A stretch of 64,000 bases of DNA. Source: Zonotrichia leucophrys gambelii (Eukaryota; Chordata; Aves; Passeriformes; Passerellidae). The notes under the pieces were generated by a model. The model had not been told where the DNA came from. It did not search any database and saw only the letters and a list, made by a program, of their open reading frames with translations. The position numbers were made by a program, and so were the translations under genes. This document shows, piece after piece, positions 41,201-56,200 of the stretch (positions within the stretch are counted from its first letter, which is position 1; every line of letters begins with the position of its first letter). The stretch covers positions 23,066,038 through 23,130,037 of the forward strand of contig NC_088173.1 of the NCBI RefSeq assembly GCF_028769735.1, read 5' to 3'.

Positions 41201-44200
41201 ATCATTGCTGATAAATATTAATATAAAATTTTAATATAATCTTAAATTATCTTATTTGGCTTGTTTCTGAGATGGCGCTTTGTTGGGGATGCAGAAGGGC
41301 ATTTTCACTGATAGGGCTGTGAAGTAGATTTTCTGACTTGGTCCAAAGATAAACTTGTGGTTAGGTAGTATCTTTTAGTTCTGTAGGCTAAGGTAACAAG
41401 CCACTTTGTTTTCTCTGTGTTGACCCCCACAATGTCTGCGGTTCACAGAAACTCATATTTCTTATGAGCTGGAAAATTCAGGTGCAACCAGTGCCTCACA
41501 CTTTGGCTTTTTACTTAGACTGATGATAAGCCCTACCTCTAATCTCTTCCTAGATTGCATTGAACAGAAGCTTGTGAAACCACAATTAACTAAAGTCTGG
41601 AAAACCACAGTTTTTGATGTCTTGTGTTCTGTAATTAGCTCCATATATTCTACATTAAATCATCAGAAACTGACAGTATTGCTGAATCAGTGAATGGAAA
41701 AATAAGAGACACAGGAATATTTTAAGAATATATACAAGCAGAAAAGTATGTTTCAGAGCATAAATATTAATTTTTCAAATGGGTGTTAAAAAGGGTACAT
41801 AAGGGTAATAGAATGAAAGGTGCCTCTTTAAAAGGCTTTGCAACTCTTCTAAAATTATGCTTTTGAAATACAAAATTGAAGAAAACCTTCACCTCTTTCA
41901 AAAGTGGCAGTAATGCACAGCAGATAGCAGCAGTTTGTGAGTGGGTTATGGTTGGTGCAGTGTTGGTGTGCAGCGCTTTCTTTCCTGGGCAGGTGCTTTG
42001 ACTTGGTAGCTTTGCAGCAGAGTGAAGATGCAAAACCAGAGCAGTGTGAAAGGAGAAAACCAGATGAAGGTCTGTGCACATGGGGACATCCCTCTCAGTC
42101 AGTGTCACTGCTATGAACAGTCTGGTGGCAGGACTGGGCACACAATCAACGTGTTTAAATAGACTTGTTTAAAATGCTGCAAGGAAGATTAATGGCCTGG
42201 TTCTGGACATAAAGCAGCATAATTTCCTATAATTTATGTTAAAAACAGTACCTATACCCATGATATGATAGCAAGCCCAAATTAATATAATTGTTTAAAA
42301 TGTCTGTCTGTATATCTATCTGTCTATCTACTATCCATCCATCCATCCATATCAAGATCCTTGATCTAGTTGACCATCAGATTAATTGGAGAGAATTTGG
42401 TCACGTCTGTGGACAGTGACATTGTTATAACTGAAGATATCAGGCTTAAAGGAAGACAGCTCATTAATTATCAGTCCTCAGGAGAATGGATTTTGTCTCC
42501 AAAATATTGGATTTGTTAATACTATGAGTTTATTACTTGGCAGAGGTCGTATTTCTTTTTTTTTTTTTTTGTCAAGGAAATGGGTAAAAAGGAATTGCAT
42601 GTACAAAGGAAAATGTATATTTATTCATTATAGTAAAATTAATTAGACTGTTTCAAAGATTTATTTCATTTTTAATAACACCAAGAATCAGACTGAGGCA
42701 GTTGTTTATAGTGGTGCCTTAAAATTCAACCTCATTCTATTTTAATGGATTTGTTCATGCTGTAAGCAGCACCAAATTTCATGGGAGACTATTAGAAATA
42801 GAATGAAGCACTCTGCTTTCAAACCATCTTTGAAGGATCAATTTTAAATAGCTTTGAAAAAGTAGAGCATGGCAGAAATGCAGCTACTTTTATTTTACAG
42901 CCGATACTAAAACCATCTTTTCAAGTGTGTTATATTACATACTATTTTGAGGTTTCAAAGAAATTGTAAATGATCCTGCCAAAGGAACTTCTACTACTCC
43001 CAGGGAACCAACTTTTAATAAAAAACCTGTGACTCCCTAATTTTCTTCAAGAGATAGTAGCTAAATTATAGTCCAAAATTGAAGTAGTTTCATTCTCATT
43101 TTAGTTAAAGGTTTATGGTTTAGGCTAAAAAAGGCTAAAAAAAAAATGCATTTTTTTCTTCATAAATCCAAAGGGTTAAAATGTACAAATGGACAGAGTA
43201 GCTGAGGAAAAAAAGGGTTTGGTTATGTATTCAGAAGAGCTTCTGGCATAGTTAATCAAAAGAGATTTTAAAATTCTTTAGAATTAATTACTTTCTAAAA
43301 TTCAGCATGTCCCTCAGCATAATTTCACGGCTCTTCTAGAAAGATTAGGTAGATGCTGTGCAATACAATCCCAGAGATGCAAGGCTGCAAGGGAACTCAG
43401 TGGGACTGGACCTTTCCTGATCAATTGTCCTGCTCTAAGGGGGAGCAGATACACTAAGCTCATTCTTGCTAGATTCTAGTGCTGTCCTGAAGTCCAGGAA
43501 TGAATGAAGATTTCAGAGATTCCCCATGTCATCTGTTGCACACTTTTACATTGTATAAAACCTTTTTCAAACCCTTAACATAAATAATTCTTGTAATTGA
43601 TGGGTTAGGGAACAGCTGATCATCTGATGCTCTTTTGCATGTTTATCTCCTGTCAGCCTGGTCTTGTCAAGATGAAAGAAAATTGTATCAGTTAATCTTT
43701 TATCATGGTTCATTCTTTTGTTTTCATCTTGTTCTTTCATGTGAATATCCTGTTTCTCTCTGCCTGTATCTCACAAGTGCTGGAGATAAATCTAACGCTG
43801 TATTTCAGCTGGGACCTCTCTAGCAGCTCAATATCTGTTTTTATGATGTTATTCTGAAAGTGTGTGAATGAGATTTGATTTTTTAGAACAGAATCCCATC
43901 GCCTCTTATTCAGGTTTAGGTCTCCTCTGTAACACTGTTTATTCTGCTTCAAACTCTACTTATGATTTTGTATTTATGCTTTTAATATTTTACTCCTAAA
44001 CGCAAGGGATTTCAAAATACTTTTTCTTCAATTTCTCTTATTAAGCATACTATCCCAATTAATCATGACTTTTATTTGTTGTGCAATTACATTACTTGTG
44101 TAATACATATCAAAGTATAATGAGGTAACATGAAATATTTGATGACACTAAGAATGGATATATTAGGACAGAGATGAGGTTCTTTCCCTGCAAAGTAATG

Positions 44201-47200
44201 CTTTGTTCAAGGACTTTTTACCTTCAAGGCAGGACAAGCTCCGATTTGCAATGTCTGCTGTACAGGAATGTTGGGTGTGTTCATTTTATTGTGATATGAA
44301 ATGAACAGAAAGCTGTTGTGGAATGCAATTTAACATGTATACTGAAGGATCAAATTAAAGTAGTCTTCACTGTAGAAGTAATTTTCATTGTCTTTCACAA
44401 ATACACTTTCCAGTTGTAACAAACATTCATTCCTGGTGTTTAATGTTTGATGAAACTCCTGTGAGCATACTGGGATAAGTAAACATTTTCTTAAGAACAC
44501 CTACCCATTTCCAGTGAGGAAGTTCCTAGATGGAACTTGAAGAGCAGTTCATTCACTGATTCCAAACGCTTACTGTTGTTTAATTTGATTAAGCTGTTAT
44601 ATGTGTTTTGAGTAAAATGAGTAATTTTAAAAAAAGTCTGCAGACATGGTGCCCTATAACCATGGCTGGCCATAGCCCCTGTCACAGAAGAATGTACCAA
44701 ACCCTTTTTCTATTCAGAACAGCTGCACTTATGTTGGCTGTTTATTCCTTATCAACTACTGTCAGTCAATTAAACTAGAGCTTTGTGTACAGAAAATTTT
44801 TAAAAAGGCTACTGTAAATTATAAATATAGCAACCACAACTTTTTCCTGCTTGAATTTTAGGTGTGTCTGTAAATGTAGTGATTAATAGACACAGTAACA
44901 CCATTTGCATTAAGATCTGAGCAAACATTCATAAGACTACATCTTAGACTATATAAGACTATGGCTCACTGCCATCTGATTGCAGGAATCTCCTTTTGCA
45001 TTGATTCACTTGAGCACTTTATTTGCTGTCAGTTTGACTACAATGTTATTCCTCCTTTTTGATGATAATTTCATCATGTAAACAAAATTCAGGTGCCACA
45101 ATTCAGCCTTCAGGTATGTATACTGGACTTGCATAGTATCCAAGTGTCAGGGAAAGAAGCTAAGCTGTGGTGGAATCCTATTCTGCTAAAGTTCAGCTAA
45201 ATCTTGGAGCCAGGGTCTCTGTACAACAAATATAAACTGTAAAAAAATATATAAGGATATCATTATGAATATTGAGAAGAGATATTCTCTTTCTTGTTCC
45301 CAATATTTGATATATAAATCTTGATAAGGTTTCCCTTCTAGAAGGGAATTGCAGGCATAATACAACATTAATCAGAACAGGACAACCTAGAAAATTACAT
45401 TTGACTTTATATTTACAAAATGAAGGTAAAGGGTTTATTTATAGCAGCATTTGGAAAAAAACACTTCTTTTTTAGCTGTCAACTCATGCATTTGAATGTC
45501 CACAAAGGAATATTTTAGTGCAGAGTGATGTCACTACTATTTAAATCAGTCATTAAATACCCTACTGCTTTAATCACAAGGTCAGTTCAAGCACAAAACA
45601 AAAATGAGAGCTTGGGGTTGAAACATAAAAAGGTAATTGTGGGTATATTCAGCAAGTCATCAAACAATGAAATATTGATGTAGTTTTTGAAGGGTCTCTG
45701 TAGAGTTCTACTTTAACTCCTCAGTGAGAGCAGTATGAGGAGAAAATATCCCATTTTTTTGAAAAGTCAGAAGGCAATCAATAGAGAATTCTGCCCTGCA
45801 AATGGGTACAAGACTGCAATGATCTCTTAACAATGAGCTAGATTAAGCAGGGAATAAACTTTAAATGTCCTTAAATGTGTGATGAGTAGTTAATAAGGGA
45901 GAGTTGAAAGGAAGGCACTAAGACAGGAGGACAGTGTAACTACTTGGGAAAATATTTCAAGTTTCCAAACCTTAACCTGCAGCAATCAGCAGCAGTCCCA
46001 TGAGATGTGAATAGCTGACCACCTGTCCTGCACGCTCCCTCACACGTTCCACACATTGTAAGGGTTCACTGCAGCTGCTAATTTGTTTAGGACACTCCTG
46101 TGAGTATAAAAAAGAAAATGCTATCAGACAGGAAGGTTATGATTTCTCAGACACTGGGGGATTTGCCTGTTTTAGCACCTTGCTGCAAGCACATGACAGG
46201 ATCTTTCTCTAAAGAAAGATTTTATGAGGTTGTGATGAGAGAAACTATACTTCAGTAAATTATTTTGGTATTTCATTTTGCCTGTATGCAGTCTACTTTC
46301 AGTCATTTTCAGCAGGTACTTTATCTGTATAAACACACAGACACACTTCATACCCTTTAAAATGTGCATATAGATGTTAGTATTGCCCATGGTCTGAATT
46401 AGACTAAATATTTTTGTTGTACATTTAAATTGTACAAGACATAACATGACCTACTGGGTTATAGCTTTTTAAAGTTGCAATTTTAGTCCTCCCATGTGCT
46501 CATGCATGGGACAGGAAAAGCCAGATAGTTTTGAATGCATTTCATGAATTTGTTTTGAAAATGTTATAATGAAAGTTACTCTGAGGTTCAGAAATCAAAA
46601 TATTTAGCAGTTGTTACTAGGATACAAACGTAGTATTTTTCTTATGGCATATATATGTATAGTTGTATGGTATGGGGAAAGCTCACTCTAAATTTTCTTT
46701 TCAAGGCTCATTTAAAAGAGAGAAATGTATAAAAAAGCAGAGTTCTCACTAAAAATTAAGATTTTGGAAGTAGTTATGGTTTATATGTTGTTCTGCCATA
46801 AGTATGCTTAATAGAAACCCTGACTCTGGGATAATAAACCTAAAATTAGTTTGTATATCTGCAGTAAATTGAAAATGATAAAAAAAGACAAATTATTTCA
46901 GGAAGTAACTTGAGATTCAAACTGACATACTGATTTGACTTTGAAGTTTCTTGTCTTGGAGATAATCTATGCCATAACTTGTTCTATATGATTATCACAG
47001 GCTGTTTGCTTTTAAATGCTTCCTGTTCAACTCAGTGAATTTCAACTTCATCAGGTCCTGCTTTCAGAATAGTCAAGCTGGCTCTTTGCCTACTGAGTCA
47101 AAATGTGTCCAAGTTGAGAGATGTCTCACATTTCTTTGAGTCTTCTATCTAGAATCCTTTTCACTACCATGTGCGCAGATTCCTAATGCAGGCAAATGCA

Positions 47201-50200
47201 ATTAAAAATCAATTAGAAAGGTAGGAAAAAAGGCATCAGAATTTGATTTCCATTGCAGGTATCTGGCTGAATCTGCCAGCTTTCTGGGGCTTGCAGGGGT
47301 TGTATGCTTCATGGCTTGACATCTCTGCAGTTGACAAAGATGTTGGCAACACAGCTTTCAAGCAGAGTTGTTTATACAATTCTTCTCTCCTTAATTAGCT
47401 GAAAGAATAAATGAGTGAATGAAAGTTCTTACCCTAAAGAGTACAAGAATCACTGGGTCATTTTGTAAAAAACCAGATACTTCCAGTAAAGGAGAGGCAG
47501 GTAGTTTTGTAGTGCCTATGAATTACTCATGAAGTAGCTAGCGCGTGCTGCTTCAATGAGACTTAACAGATGCTCTGAAAAAAATCAATGACATGCAACT
47601 GCATCCAAGAAATATAGTTGTGTCTGTGCATATGTCTCCTAGCACTATCATGATGAAGTGTATTGACAATAAGTTCTCCCATACAATACAGGGCTAAGCA
47701 TCAGTTTTCTGCTTTTTGCCTTTAAAATGAATTAGTGTGATTTATTATTGATACATGTGATCACAGAAAAATCAAACTGTATTTTATGCATATATAAACA
47801 CAACCATTAATGTACACATACATGTTTATATATATTTATGACAACTAACCAATCCATAAAGGTTTTTTGAAAATAGGTTCCAGAGATTATTGCAATTGAT
47901 GGCATCCTCTGAGAGTTAATGAGGTAGCTCTAAATGTGTCAGCTCTGTCTCTCACACCTGTACTGTCTATTTCAAAAGGTGTCAGTGTGCATAGACTTCA
48001 GGCAAAAAGCTGCAATTTGCCAGAGGAACACTGATGATTAGTGACATCCTGTGCTATTTCCATGCTGCTAGCTTCCTTGGGAGCATCTTGCAGTTGTTTC
48101 CAGCACAATTAGAATTCCAGGCCTTGTCTGTGAAGTGCACAGAAACTCTATTTAGGGGAATATTTAAACATTTTCAAAATACATTTTGTCTCAGAAGTTT
48201 AGCCTGAGGTAATGTTATGCTGTTAGTTAAACTGTAAGACTTTTGTCCAATGCTACTTTTGCACATCTTTATTCTTTTATTCCCACCTGTTTCAGGCAAA
48301 ACCAGAAAGGCTCAAAGGTTTTCATTTTCCCTAGACATCTATGTGATGTTCCTCCTGTAGGTGGTTATGGAGAGTAGAGGTTACACATATTGGGAAAGCA
48401 ATCACCAAAATGCAGTAGCAAAAATATGGATGAAGAGTTTGGAAAGCCTTCTCATCTCTGGCTTTAAGATGTAAATTGCTGCAAGGGCAGGCCTGGATAC
48501 TCAGCAAATTAGGTCCTCAGTGAGATAAAAGGAGAACCCTGCATGCACACAAGGAGAGCCTGGACAAGCTTTTGATAAGAGGTTGTAGCACTCTATAGGA
48601 ACAGAAAATTTGGGGAGCCTGTGAAAGGCAGAGAGCTAGAGGCCCAGGAAAGAGGGGTGAGGTGCTGTCATCCTGCAGTCTGGTTCTCATTTTCAGAAGC
48701 AGTAAATTGAGGAGGGCTGGTAGCCCCTTACCTGTGTGTCACTTGCCTGGCAGAGGCTGCACCCCTGAAAGGAGGCCAGCTGAAAGAGAAGGATGTTTAA
48801 CTCAGAGCCACTGGAGCTTATTTCACCAGCCCTACCTGCTCAGCATCTCTAGGTTGATGTGTCTCTCGTGCAGCCATCCTTGCTGCTGTGGCAGCAACTT
48901 CATCCAAAGCAGGAAAAGGTGCTGCAGTGGACGGGAGCTGTGGCAGCCTTCCTGACTTCCACTTCTGCCATGTGCAGTAAACATCCTCACCTTATTCCTG
49001 GATTTGGCAGCCTAAATTGTCTACCTCTGTGGCTTCTTTCTTTTTTTTTTTTTCGTTTCTTTTGCATAAGGCATAAGAGGATCCTGGAGCTTGATTTCTC
49101 TGCTTGGGTATTTGCACACAGGCCAGCTACAGATTACTTCCTTCTGCCTTGAAACTTGAACAGGACTAACACTTTCTTAGCAATGCATATTAATGTTGCA
49201 CAGAGAAGATGTCTTTATAAATTAGGGACTTTCACTAGTGCTTTTTCTTTTGTACAGCATAGATGCAAGCAAGTAAAAGTGTGTGCTTTTTCAGGCAGGT
49301 CAGGGTTTCTAGAGGCTCTTCACACCTATTACTGCATGTACTCCGGAGAGAAAACAAAGAGCTATTATTATGTGAAGAAATTTGTATCCTCGGGGCAAAC
49401 TCGAAAGAGTTGGAGATCTGCTTTCTCTCAGAGATTCTAATGATGCTAGTAGGAGGGTTACCTGTGATTATGAAGGAAGAAAACAGGTTCTTGAGTGTGT
49501 GTTACAAGAATGTGCATGTACTATAAGTTTTAAAAGCATATCTTTAAATCTGAGCAGGATTGGAGCGCTCCTGTATAATAATTTAAAAAAAACCCTACAA
49601 AATCTACAGGTATTTCATTAAGAGAAATATGCTATTTCTTTCAAATTACTGATCCTAGTTGTGTCTCATGGGAGACTAGGTTCCTTTGAGGCTTTTTTAG
49701 AGTCCCTTCTAGTTTGATTAAACTACACTAATGTTTTATTATTTTCTCTGAACTGTGCCAACTGATGAATGGGTCATAACTCAGAAACTGCTTGACAATA
49801 TTTTCTTCAAGACAAGAAAGCAAAAAGAAAAAGTGGGGATTTCTTTTGTGGGGAGGTAATTATTTTAGACATAGTATTCAGTACTTGTAAGTGTCCTGTC
49901 ATGCCAAGTATTTGACTCACTTGTTTTTGTTTTTCAGTCTTAACTTAGTGCTTGCGTTATTAAACATGAAATTCCTTACTCCTGGCGGCAGCAACCTAAC
50001 ATTACTATTTTTTGCCTCTTCTTTAACTGGCAGAGGGTGGTGTTGGTACCTTTGGGGTGTTAGTACCCTTATCCTGAGAACCAGGAGCAAAATAAAGGCT
50101 TTTCTTGGGTCATAATAGAGCTATTAAGAGCTGACCTTGTGTAGATTGTAGGTCAGTGCTGTTGTGTTCTGAATTGTTTATCCTTGGAGCAGGTACAGTG

Positions 50201-53200
50201 CAAGGAAAGAACAGACAGAGAGTGGCAAACAGGAAAGGTTATAATATCCAGTCTCATATCCAAATTTATACCTGCCATTTGTCTAACACACTTCTGTATT
50301 CTTCAGGTAAACCAATAATGAGTATCTAACAAAAATTGGTTGCATTCATCCTCTCACAGAATTTGTGAGGTCAAGGAATTGCCTTTATGTTCGTTTTACA
50401 AATTTGATAAGGTTACAAACCTGTGTGCTGTGAAATTCCTGGTGCCAGAGTGAATCTAAAACTGTATTTGTGTTAGCAGCTGCAGTGTTTTCAGTTGTCA
50501 TGGCTTTGCTGTTGCAGGTATAGCCGTCTTTTTCAGAAGTTTGCCTCTTGTTTATTATTCAGCCACATACACAATCATGCTGGCATAGCAAGGAAATACT
50601 ACCCCCAGATGCTTTACCCGATGAAAATTTGACCTAAATACTGTGCTCAGATAACACAAGAAATATGTGTCAGAACAAGAAATTAATCATAGGTCCTCGT
50701 GTTAGGCTGCATACTAAATAATATTTTAGACTTCAACTAGATAATTTTAAATTTGTTTGTTGACGCTTTTGTTCAAATCTGCTGCTTCAGTGAGGGTTGA
50801 CTTCTTATTCTACTTACCATAGTGTCCTACTCTTTTTCCCTTTGAGAAAGAGGCTAGATGGAGTAATATTGATTCCTTTAATAGGGCACAACTAACATTG
50901 TGAGCACCCTAAGATGCATTTTGGTCCCTAAATTTTTTCTGGGGCACTATTATGTGTGATGTTCTGGGTTGGATGGTCTTGTGACATTAGTCTGTATTAT
51001 TTCCATCCTTTTTCCCAAGCCTATATGTTTAACTGTTGCCTAAACCGGTCTACTGGCCTCTCTTGTATGTTTGTAAACAATTTGGGGATTTCTGTGTAGT
51101 ATTTATTTTGATAGAGCTAAGTGCATGTACAGAAATACAATATAAACAAACCTGAAGAAAATTCTGTTTGATCCAACACCAATTGTCATTCTTGGCTGTT
51201 GTACAGGCCAGCAGAAGTTCATTGTTTTCTGCTCTGGTTTTCATCCTGAATAATTTTAACTAACAGTAACTATGCAACTGTTTGTCTCTATCTTGGTTCT
51301 AAGCACATTTATGCTTATTAAAGCAATTTGCAATTGTTTCCTGGGCAGAAAAACAGAAACAAACCACAGCACGTTGGTTTTTTTTTACTAGAGGAGTCAT
51401 ATAGAGAACTTGATGTATTTGTCAAATCTATCTTGACAGAAATTATTCATGCTCAGGGAAAAAAATATAAGAAAGGTGATCTCAAACCTAAAACATTGGC
51501 ATGAGTTGAGAATGTGTTGCTATGACGGAATAAGTGTTTACTGTCAATTAGTATTTATTATAGCAGAGTGTGGAGAACATCACTTCTCAGAAAATGGTTT
51601 CCATCAGAAAAGATATTTTGGATAGCTGCTGTATTTGGACAGCAGAAGTGTCTGCGGTCTTGGGTTCTGTCTCCCCAGTCAGATAAATAAATATATGTTA
51701 AATCAAATGTTGATTATTTTTAGGTGACCTGTTAGGGGAGGCATGAGAAATTTCTGTGGAGTAAATTAGGTGATGCCATCTATAGGATAAATATCCACTT
51801 GACAGATGGCTACTTCATTATCAGATCATTATCTCCATCAATGCTGAGCAGCAAAACAGCTAGAGATCATCAGTGGTCCTCCTGGGAGGCCTTTCCAGCC
51901 CCATTCTGCTGTGAAATGGCATTTCTCCCTCTGACACCCACTGGCTGCTGGTGCCATGGCACAGCACAGGGAGTGCCTTGAGATCACCAGTGAGTGTCAG
52001 CCATGCAGGTGGAGTGGGGCATCCAGGTGGGACTGCCTAGAGAAATACAGATTAAATTGCAGCAGGAGTGATAGATTTACTATAAAGTGAATGAAAGCTT
52101 CAGGCAAGAAGCATTTCAGCATTTTTGAGTTGTAGCTATGATGTTGCTTTTCAGAATCATGCTGGAGTTCCACATTGGCTTGCTCTAGAAGGTGTGTACC
52201 ATCCACAAAGTCAAGTTTTAATTTCTTGCATCAAGTCATTTCTCCTTTCTGCTCTGCGAGAAACACCTTATTGCATATGTAAACTCTGCCTATAGATGGC
52301 AAACTTTGAGAAAGTCAAGTGAAATTATAAATTGTACAGAATTGCACATAGTTTTAGTCACTGGAAAGAGTTTAGTCACTTATGCTGCCCTGGATATTCT
52401 GTCAAAAATATTTAAATTATAAAGTAATTAGTATCCACTAACAAGTAAAACCAATGTAAAGTATATTTAGAAGTACCATTTATCTTGAACAGTTTATTGA
52501 ATTGAGATTTCATAAAGGTTATTATGTCACAAATTCAATATACATCTCTATTATATCAATAACCTTTAATCTTTGGTACATTTTAACTGTCATATAAATT
52601 GACTAACATTAAAGATCATTGGGAAAAACATTCTTAATCCTGAGATCCTAATGACTTTATTCTAAAACATCAAAAGCTGTATGATTTTGCTGTTTCAAAT
52701 ACTTTTTCTTTGTTTTGGGTTGCTGTGAGAATGACTAAAAAGTGATGGCAATTTTAATTGTGTTCCCATTAAGTGCAATGATTCTCCATACCCTCACAAC
52801 AGTTTAACTCATGCCTATTGAATCCAGAATGCCATAAACTGATGGATTACTTGCTGTGTATGTATTGTTTAGTGTGGATGTTGTAAGTTGTAAATATGGA
52901 CATAGATTCTAGATCAATACATTTTCTTCTAGAATCCACCTGTTTCTCTGGCAACAAAAATCCTAGCAGTAGTAAGACACTGAAGTAAATTGTTCAGCTG
53001 AAAATAAAATAGAATTTTTTTTACTTCAGTTATTAGTTCTACCATTGATTTTGTTTTTCATGTTAGTTAAACCCTGCATCTTCAAACCCAGGAAATGTGG
53101 CTGTTACAGTATTGCGGAGAAAAACAGGAAGAAAAATTTTGGAATGTTTATTTTTCTGACCATCTGAATTGCAGTGTCACAGCATTCTTCTGAACCTTGC

Positions 53201-56200
53201 TAAGTAACATATTTTACTAAGAGCAATGATTTAAATTACAGACCAGAATCTGTTGCTTTATTATCATAATGGAATAGATGGATCAACATGTAACTATTTT
53301 TAATGCAGGCATTAAAAGAGCAAAGAGAAGAAGAAATATTTTAGTATTTTGTAAACCACATTCATCCAGGATGGGAAACAACTGTTTCACCAACTCTAAT
53401 GGAAATTATTAGCAAGATGAAAATATTGTAAAAGTAACAGTAGCAGAACACTTAATCTATGTTTTGTATTATTTTTGCAAGACTTCCAGTTAAAAAGCAG
53501 CACAAATCCTTCTGGTGGCTGCATTTCTTGAAGCTGAAGAGAAAGCCTTCAAGTAAAATATAGGAAGGCCATGGTGGTTACTCCCATTTGCTGCTCTTTC
53601 AACCACACATTTAGCTGAAACCAAAACTGCATATTTAATAGAATTTAGAGGACAGAAAATAAATTATTGTTATTGGTATGGGGTGCAGCTACCACACAAG
53701 TATATATTTTAGAAAACTTCTGCAGAGTGTTGCACTAAATCTTCTTTTCCAGCATAACTGTTACATTTCTCTTCAATTTCTCTGATCATTTTGAAAAGGA
53801 AAATGACTACTCTACCATTGATCTGACATTATAGATGGGAAAGATTATAGTATATACACAGTTCACATTACGGTACTGACAGTGCCATTTTGGCACTAAG
53901 TGGTATGAAGATTTTTAAGTATAGATATCTATATAAACACATATTCTTTTCCTCTCCATCCCCTAAATCAGCAGCGTGTTCAAATTTTTCTTCATCTTTC
54001 TTACATGATCCAGATGAATTGCTCTGGTGCATTACTGTGGACATAATGTCTGTAGTAATGTCTGCATACAGAAAAGCCTAAAGTATAAACTTCAGGTGCT
54101 TCAGAAGCAACTTTCTACTAAGGCTTACCTTCCTGCCATTTTTTATTGTTTTGAAAAATAAATCAATGTATAATTTTAAAACAGATTGTAGAGTGAACAG
54201 AAACAGATGCCTCACTTTGCTTAAATTGTCTGTGACTAAGTATTCCTGTCCACTGAGCTTGTCAGTGAGATTTGTGCTGTGGTAGAGTACTTTGTCAGGA
54301 CTCAATTTCAACGTTTAAATACTTTTTATTTCATTTGGGACATTTGTTTTCTCTTTGTAAGGGAGAAATAATTTTAGTTATGCCAGATGTTGTTAATACA
54401 CTGTTCGTTATTGTTTAACCAGAAACATAATTCTTAACACTGTATTTAACACAACTTTTGTTTTTATTTATGGATGACAGCAAGAATATTTGCTGTCTTT
54501 GTACTGGGGTATGTTCATGTTTTGCATTGAAGGACGAGAAGGCAAAGATTGTGGCTAACTTTCTGAGGAGAGGCAGAATGTGAAATGTTTCAGATTTCTA
54601 GAGGGGCTTGGGAAATGCCTGTAAATGGGGCCATATTTTTAAATCACCCTTTGTTCTGTTTCTGAAGTCCCATATGTCACTCAGTGAACATGTTCAAAGG
54701 ACAGCAGGTGTAGTGGCATGCTAGCTGCAAGACAGGAAATATAAGAAGTAGGCAAACTCTGCAGTGGAGGTTTGTTTACAATTATTGCTAAAGAATAATT
54801 AGGTACTTTTTGACTCTTGTCATTTGTCTTATTAGATAAACTGTACTTTGGAAACAAGCTATCCACTTATAAACTTTCCCAGCTATGTAACTGGGTAAAG
54901 TACCACACTTTGTCAGAGCAGATCCATTAACCCTCTGACTGTGCTCTTCTCTTGGGTTTGCTTGCAGCACCACACAGAAGCACCCAGCCCATCCCTGCTG
55001 CCCCCATCAGCCTTGCCCTTGGATGTGTTAAACAACGCCGTGGCTGGGTTCAGCACCGTGGAAGACCTTATCCGCTATCTTGAACCAGAGCGGTGGCAGC
55101 TGGACTTGGAAGATTTGTACAGGCCAACGTGGCAGCTTCTTGGCAAAGCATACATTCATGGGAGGAAGTCAAGAGGTAATTTGCTCTTCTGCCTGGGCTT
55201 GCAGCTTGCTGTGGCTATGATTTCTTGACAAATAATTAAGAGCGTTCTTCACCTTGATTTTTGGTTCGAAGAAAGGAATACGTTAGAAAGAGAGCAGGTT
55301 CCATTTTTATTCACCGCCCTCACCATTGTATTATTTGAAAAAGGGAAATAGCTAAACACAAAACTTAAAGGAATTTAGCAGGATAGGGCAGCAAAGTGGA
55401 ATTTAAAAAAAAAAGCAAACACAGCACTTTCCTGTAGGGAACCTGGGAGATCTTTATTTCCCTAAAGTAGCAGGGCATCTTGATGGAGTAACACATTTGA
55501 AATTTGTGGGTTTCTTTTTATAAGGAGGCAAAAAATTTATTTTAATTTGAGGTAGGTAATATCTTATACTTACGGTATTATGTGAGTGATTGTTTATTTC
55601 CCTAAAATGTTTCCAGTCTCTATGTGAAATGAATTGAGAGCAATACCTAAATGTTTCTCTTTGATAACACCTTAGGGAATACCATGTGTCCATGTCTGGG
55701 TTGATCGTGCAGTTGTCAACTTCATCAGAAGTAAAGTAGACTGTGTTTTCAAAATTTGTAGATCTATTGATCAGAAACTCATTTTCTTCCTTCTACATCT
55801 GACACTCCTGAATTTCCTGCTACATCCCCTCCAGATGCTACCTACTATTTCATGTTTATGGGTAAACATGGATAGCGTGAAGGCAGTGCCACCTTCCTTG
55901 CCCACCATACAGCATGAAAATAAAAACATATGAGCATAACTGAACAGACTTCCCTGTTGGTGGGGGTAAAGTAGAAGGTTATCATCTGATCAGCAAGAAA
56001 AGGGAGGAAGTAGAACTTTGCATAGCTCAAATTTAAGGGTTTGAGAGTTAATTCTTAGATCGGAGCCCAGAAATCAGCCTTTGTACCCTATCTGTTTTGC
56101 TATAGCTGTGCATAGAGCAGCTAAATTATGAGCCAAGGAGGAGGAAACATCTTTAAAAGCTCTCAGATAGTCATTTAACACTTCCTTAATTAAAGAGATT

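Larger units (their letters stand above)
29805..54967 (+). other. PDGFC: PDGFC intron 3 (25.2 kb)
   Basis: This is the largest complete intron in the window and separates the CUB exons from the hinge exon. Features seen: a TG/TA microsatellite (30877-30904), an A/C-rich tract (36127-36240), a hairpin (38938-38981), an ATTA repeat (40037-40060), a pyrimidine tract (41099-41157) and tetranucleotide repeats (42301-42351). A slightly GC-richer patch lies at 48480-49020. I recognise no exon, transposon ORF or RNA gene in the remaining sequence. Confidence 0.9.
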
